From NCBI GenBank assembly GCA_029891345.1, contig CM057000.1, positions 129,617,338-129,681,337 on the forward strand: a DNA stretch of 64,000 nt, read 5' to 3'. Source of the DNA: Dryococelus australis. Its lineage: Eukaryota; Arthropoda; Insecta; Phasmatodea; Phasmatidae. Shown here piece by piece: positions 59,240 to 64,000 of this stretch (the first letter of the stretch is position 1; every line of letters starts with the position of its first letter). The notes beneath the pieces were generated by a model. The model made no database searches and was not told the DNA's origin. It saw only the letters and a program-made list of their open reading frames with translations. Made by a program: the position numbers and the translations under genes.

Positions 59240-60220
59240 AACCCAGGTCACCGAGGATGAGGCCGAGATTTTCGTCACGTGAAAGAAGCTGATGTATAAA
59301 AGAATTTTACCCGAGGAAAGCTGCGTGCGCCACATTGCACGCATGTTACTTCCCAGATTGCGGAATTCATCAGAAATTCCGAAACCGTAAACAGTCGATG
59401 AGCTAGAGGAAAGGGCGCGTGGAACCGAAAGAAATTGTAAGACACAAACCCTTCTAGACAAGACATGTGTCAGTAAAATCGAGAAGACTGATAAGCAGCA
59501 CGAGCGAAGGGGGAACCCTCCCCCTTCCCCTCCCCACAAGATACTCCCTAAGTGCTGGTTCTGTCTGGAACCGCACTCTAACGAGATTGGCCAGTCAAGC
59601 ACCGTGGCCAGGGGCAGGCGGGGCAAGGAAAAACAACAAGCGTGCAAAATCCTCCACAGATACGAACAGAGGTTAAAGACCCAGCCAAGCGGGAAAAACC
59701 GCAGCTGGAGTGCGAAGCAGGCCACCACCACCGGGAACCACGGGCCCATCTTCCTCCAAAGACTAGTTGAAGAAAGCGACCCACCCAAAGCCATGCACTT
59801 AGGATACTCGCCCTACTAGATTCTGCTGCTATGGTGAACTTTATAAGAAGTGACTTGCTCACCCCTGTACAACGAGCTTTACTTCTCCCACAAAATCAGC
59901 TAGTACACATTTCACAACACAACCATGCCCTTAAGGTCGATGGCCGGGCTACTCTGTCAGTACGAATATACCGTCAAGACCACTCAACCGAATTCGTAGT
60001 CTCGTCGAATATTACTGAGGCAGTAATATTATGTCAGTCCTGGCTACACCAACAACAGTGCATCATGGATCACTGCCCACAATGGATCTATATTGGCAAT
60101 AAAAACAGGTTGACGATAAACTGGGAACACTGTGCTGATGTGGCAATTCCCCCTCCCCTTATCGCATTTGAAGAAATTAATCATCAACTCACGGTACCAG
60201 AATTCGGCCAGCTTCGTTAA
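59240..60220 (+). pseudogene. Gypsy-3 gag tail and protease remnant
   Basis: Broken frames read a capsid C-terminal EAEIFV piece, ARMLLPRLRN, then TVDELEERARGTER and a knuckle-like CWFCLEPHSNE. The protease begins at about 59813 with LLDSAAMVNFIRSDLL. Gypsy proteases have D-S/T-G-A at this site, so the flap-facing Gly is Ala here. It continues to VSSNITEAVILCQSWLHQ and ends at 60220. Between knuckle and protease the frame shifts near 59795. Confidence 0.75.
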
Positions 60221-60482
60221 ATATTGGACGATCACTTTCTGCCAAGGGGATTTGATACGCCAAATGCATAGTATCCAGTATGAGATTTGGCACACCACCA
60301 ATCTGATCGTCTACAACCCAACATACCATGTGTCCACCAGAAGGTGACACCTGATTATGGAACTGATTATGTTACAGGTGAAAGCTATGAAATAACAGGG
60401 GTTTGTGGAATTCCCGGGTTATTTTGGCCCCTAAAAATAAGGGCAACTCAGATTTTGTGTCAACTACAAAGACTAGAATGAT

Positions 60483-61040
60483 GTGACACACCCTATAGTA
60501 CCATCGGCAATCAACCTTATGCACACTCTCCGGGATATAGGAAAGGCAAAAATCTTCAATATCCTAGACATGCAATCGGGGTATTGGCAGATTTCATTGC
60601 ACCCAGGCAGTCGAAAGTATACAACTTTCACCACTCCAGAAGGAGAAACCTTACAATTCAGGACAATGCCCTTTGGAATACAGAATACCCCCGCCACCTT
60701 GTAGATACTAATTTCAGCGGAGGTCGTCGCGGGCTTAATCGGCCAATTTTGTTTCGCCTACATTGATGACATAATTGTGTACTCAAAGTCCTGGGAAAAA
60801 CACTGCGGGCATCTCCAGAGTGTAGTTGAAAGGCTAGAATTGCTTGGCTTAATCTGCAAATTGTCTAAGAGTCATTTCGGGAAAACCACCATATATTACC
60901 TGGGCCACATAGTCACCCCGGAAGGGAACTACCCCCAGGCAACTTACAGGCTACAGAGCTCACTAATAAGAAACCACTATGTCATGTCTTGGGCCTGTGC
61001 AAGTGGTTGCATGACTATGTACCAGATATTGCCTGCTTAA
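60483..61040 (+). pseudogene. Gypsy-3 reverse transcriptase remnant
   Basis: One frame, broken only by a TAG at 60702, reads KIFNILDMQSGYWQISLHPG (first Asp of the palm), FRTMPFGIQNTPAT, and the catalytic YIDDIIVYSKSWEKH with YIDD at 60759-60770. It then continues to LSKSHFGKTTIYYLGHIVTP, all standard Ty3/Gypsy RT landmarks. Upstream of 60483 the RT N-terminal third is in other frames or lost. Confidence 0.88.
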
Positions 61041-61079
61041 TGGCACCTCTCAACTCTCTACTAGAGAAGGAAACACATT

Positions 61080-61345
61080 GATGGTGAGCCCACTCATATT
61101 AAAAACAGATCCCTGCCATAATGGGCTGGGACGGTCCTACACTAGGAAGATCCCGCTGGATGACCCCAGGTCATCGCATATGCCAGCATCCACTTGAACA
61201 CCATGGAACAGAGACATCATTTTAACGAAAAAGAGTGCCTCGCTGTGATCTGGGCAGTGAGGAAGTACCAATATCACCTAGAGGGAAAGCACTTCATACT
61301 CCACACCGGCAGCAAGGCCCTTCAATGGCTGCATGAGTGAGTTAA
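61080..61345 (+). pseudogene. Gypsy-3 RNase H remnant
   Basis: The start, LLTTDPCHNGLG-like in place of the usual TDASxxGxG, lies near 61090 in one frame. After a shift, TMEQRHHFNEKECLAVIWAV and KYQYHLEGKHFILHTGSKAL follow (61200-61330). These are the RNase H alpha-helix and DHxxL region; the usual TDH is TGS here. Confidence 0.8.
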
Positions 61346-61398
61346 GAAACAATAAGGCCAATTATGAAAATGGGAAATATATCTGACAGATTTTAACA

Positions 61399-62090
61399 TT
61401 GAGGGGCAGCACTGCCCTGGCAAGTGTAATGATCTGCCAGATGCCTTATCACACCAGCCAGATAAGCCGCGATGTGCGACAGTATGTCAACAACTGTGAG
61501 GTATACTGTCATGGCAAAGCCTACCCCGTACCCCAATCTGCCAGAAAACCCCGTCGGCTTCATACTGCCTGGATCCACTTGGTGGCCGATTTAGTGGAGT
61601 AGTGTCCCAGAAAAACTAAAGGAAACAGACACATACTGGTAGTCAAAGACCAGTTCCCCTGCTGGGTGGAAACATTTCCCCTACCCAACCAGAACACTCA
61701 GAATATTATCAGAAAATTTTAAGACTGAAATTTTCCCCTGCTGGCGGTACCCACAGGCCATACTGACCGACAATGGTACTGAATATTTACCAGCCACCAG
61801 TGACAAACATCCTGCAATGCATGGGGGGTAGAGATGTGGACAACTCCCCCCCTTTTTCCACCTACGAGCTCCTCCGCAACCACCTACTCAACAAGGCTAT
61901 TGAAAAATTCGTCACCGAACTCGCTGCCAAGTGGGAATGCTCCTACAAGATTGTGGGAAGACAAGAGAATGTATACAGGGCAGAGGACTACCAATGACGA
62001 GTTCGTAAGGCTACCAGAGAACAGATTCGCCTTGTCTAGCTGGTACCCAGGACCCCGATGAAGTGCGAACCGCGGGTGACGAGGAAGAGG
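61399..62090 (+). pseudogene. Gypsy-3 integrase remnant
   Basis: The zinc-binding end, QYVNNCEVYCHGKAYPV, has the spaced Cys of an HHCC domain. It is followed by LHTAWIHLVADLVE-stop (normally WQxVHxDxVGPLP) and, beyond the stop at 61600, HILVVKDQFPCWVETFPLPN and HTDRQWY-like sequence at the second Asp. The C-terminal part, IEKFVTELAAKWECSYKIVG, lies in yet another frame. The stops and shifts make it inactive. Confidence 0.85.
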
Positions 62091-62389
62091 AGGGAAGGAG
62101 ATGGAATATGACCCCCGTCACCTACACTTCCAAACTTCCACCGAAAACCTTCTGGGACCCAGGACCCGCCGGAGCACAAGAGGAGGGATTGATAAACCAA
62201 CTTCCATGAAGGAGGAACCACAAGTACTTTGGAGAGTAGCATCTGTTAGGAAGCTGCCCTCCACCTCAACAGACTTCAGAAGCTGAGTGATCACCAATTT
62301 CAGCCGCATGACCCCGATCGGATCTGAGCTGTTGTGGCAGAGTACCTTAGACAGGGAGCCCCGACGACGAAGACAACAACTCAGCCCAA

Positions 62390-63110
62390 TCCAGGAGAAG
62401 GATGAGGTCCGCCACGCCGACGAGGCAGGTGTGCGCCAAGAGCTGCTGCCCCAGATGTCCAACTTCGTTGCGTCCACCCAGAAGAACATGGCACACCACC
62501 AGGACTCGATGCCGGATGGTAGCGAGGCCACCTTAGTACTGACTTCCAGCCGGGAGGTGGAACCCAGCCACACCGACGAGGCAGGGGTGCCCGAAGAGCC
62601 TCTGTCTCAGACAGCCAACCCCGCTCCCCCCCCCCCAGAGGTGTGGTACCCTGTAGCATCTCGGGGACAGGTGGCCCCGAGACCATAGCCACCGATCCTG
62701 CTCTCCGGGAGGAGGAGCATAGCCACCAAGCCAATGGATGAGAGGTGCCTGAAGAGCCCCTGCCCCAGATGGCGAAACCGCCCACATACACCCCGAAGGA
62801 AGTAGGTACATCACCCAGACCTTGAAGCTGGATGGCAATGAGGTTACCGCAGCATGACCTCCTTAAAGAGAGGAAGTACCCACCAACACCGACGAGGCAG
62901 GGGTGTCCAAAGAGCCCCTGCCTCAGACAGCCACCGCCACCACCTCGTCCACCCAGGAAGACGAGGCCACCCAAGAGGCCTCGATGCCGGACGGCTGCTA
63001 GATCCGCACGAGTTCTCCTTCAGTAAGAGATGATGTGCCAAGCAGTGCCAAGGAGGCAGGAAATACCGAAGAATCCCTGCATCCGACGGCGACCCAGACA
63101 CAGCCCATCC
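62390..63110 (+). repeat. minisatellite downstream of integrase (~150-170 bp units)
   Basis: Five degenerate units carry a GACGAGGCAGG-GTG core followed by AAGAGCCCCTGCCTCAGA at about 62420, 62577, 62735, 62898 and 63055. Within the open frame 62287-62688 this gives repeats of DEAGVPEEPLSQ. Confidence 0.75.
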
Positions 63111-64000
63111 ATTAGGATAGGGCCCATTATCATCCCCCGGTGCCTGGTGGCCCCGAGCTGGCCCTGCTGGAAACATAAACCCAGTCCAGCAGCCAACCCA
63201 TGAGATAAATTCCTCCCCCCCCCCCCCACTTCACTCCGCCAGCTGCAGCTACTCTCAGCCAGAACATTACCGTGAGTCATCATAGCGACCCACTTTCAAG
63301 TTCACATGGCCGTACTCACAGCATGCAGCCGTGAGGAAGCGAGGTCATCCATGCAAATCCAAGACTCCAATCAGAGACAGTCTGTTACAGGAGTGGATGA
63401 GTTGTCACTCAACAGTGATGGTGTACACACACCAGTATTAAAAAAGTTTTTAAATCTCTGTTTTCAGTGACAGTGACGTTAGTCAAACCCAGTAAGTGCC
63501 AATATAATACAGACTGTGTAATTCAGCAGAGTATAATAAAGTCATAGCTTATTAACGCAGTGACATATGCGAGTCAGTGCTACGTCAAATGCAAACAAAC
63601 CAGTTCAATTAACCCAGCAGCTGTAATAACGCCATAACAATGCAAGTATCCAGTGACATTGTATATAAGCCAGTTGTACTAAAAGTGCCAAAGTTAACAG
63701 CCATGATGAAATAGACATAATAGTTAGTAACAGTGGAAAACAAATTCTCCTAGTGAAGCACGAACTTGCTCATAGGTGAAGAATAAATTCAGGCGAATGA
63801 CTGTTTACTCAAGGAGTTTCTAACGAAAGCAGAATTAAATTGTTGTAAATACTTTGATGTTCTATTGTGTCTCTTTGAGGGTAGTATGTTTTTTGTTTAT
63901 TTAGGTGGTCTATAAGTCAATTGGTTAGTATTATTATTCATTAGGGTACTCATATTTGTAGCTATTAGGTAGATTAGTAGACCGAAGTAGGTAATGGAAT
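63111..64000. other. 3' region of Gypsy-3, no gene recognised
   Basis: There is a C run at about 63219. AT-richer sequence after 63470 may lead to a 3' LTR beyond the window. No ORF with family features is present. Confidence 0.4.

Larger units (their letters stand above)
59231..64000 (+). mobile_element. Ty3/Gypsy-type element on the + strand, truncated in the window
   Basis: The gag C-terminus, protease, RT, RNase H and integrase remnants follow in Gypsy order. The 5' part (LTR and most of gag) is missing at the junction with the LINE. The 3' end, including any 3' LTR, is not seen before the window ends. Its gag tail (EAEIFV, KRILPEE) resembles that of Gypsy-2 (EAEIFI, KRIYPTE), so the two probably belong to one family in opposite orientation. 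Confidence 0.85.

Overview
This is intron-rich, AT-rich eukaryotic DNA, most likely from an arthropod with a large genome, probably an insect. The grounds are GT-AG spliced exons with very long introns, a BTB-BACK-PHR type gene, and a dense load of insect-type repeats: BEL/Pao, Ty3/Gypsy, an R1/Jockey-like LINE, hAT, Tigger- and mariner-type MITEs, and a tRNA-derived SINE. The species cannot be told from the sequence. There are no bacterial features and no CRISPR array, and I recognised no complete tRNA or rRNA gene.

Host gene (136-30462, + strand). Three exons join in frame and encode the last 473 residues of a BTB-BACK-PHR protein: the rest of the BTB domain (136-269, 22515-22719), then BACK and a divergent PHR-like domain in one long exon (29380-30462). 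The start of the gene lies outside the window. Intron 1 is 22.2 kb and is almost entirely made of repeats.

Intron 1, left to right: a decayed BEL/Pao retrotransposon with both LTRs (620-5405); a DDE transposase relic (about 6370-6680); AT-rich DNA; a gutted Ty3/Gypsy element with both LTRs (10509-13556); and a 7.1 kb foldback-like element (14742-21872). The foldback has 1.9-2.2 kb inverted arms containing ~110 bp tandem subrepeats. Its centre is AT-rich and holds a foreign ~2 kb insertion with small unrecognised ORFs and a perfect 118 bp palindrome. A MITE sits at its right edge.

Intron 2 and downstream (22720-45020): mostly AT-rich sequence without recognisable genes, a possible PIF/Harbinger relic, a GC-rich unclassified block (32030-34650), an ~850 bp polypyrimidine tract, a dimeric tRNA-derived SINE, a candidate terminal exon of an unknown host gene (38968-39024), a Tigger-like MITE and a further MITE of the intron 1 family.

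45021-64000 is nested retrotransposon territory. A Gypsy-type element on the minus strand has ~1.15 kb LTRs, a PBS and a gag with two PHD-like cysteine/histidine clusters, but no visible pol. It appears to contain an RTE/SINE-like repeat, which in turn holds a hAT transposon with a perfect 8 bp target duplication. Beyond it are an R1/Jockey-like LINE fragment (-) and a second Gypsy-type element (+) with gag tail, protease, RT, RNase H and integrase remnants and a minisatellite. All transposon genes seen carry stops or frameshifts. The most unusual items are the foldback element with its inserted ORF cluster and palindrome, the PHD-like gag, and the short foldback at 52258-52804.
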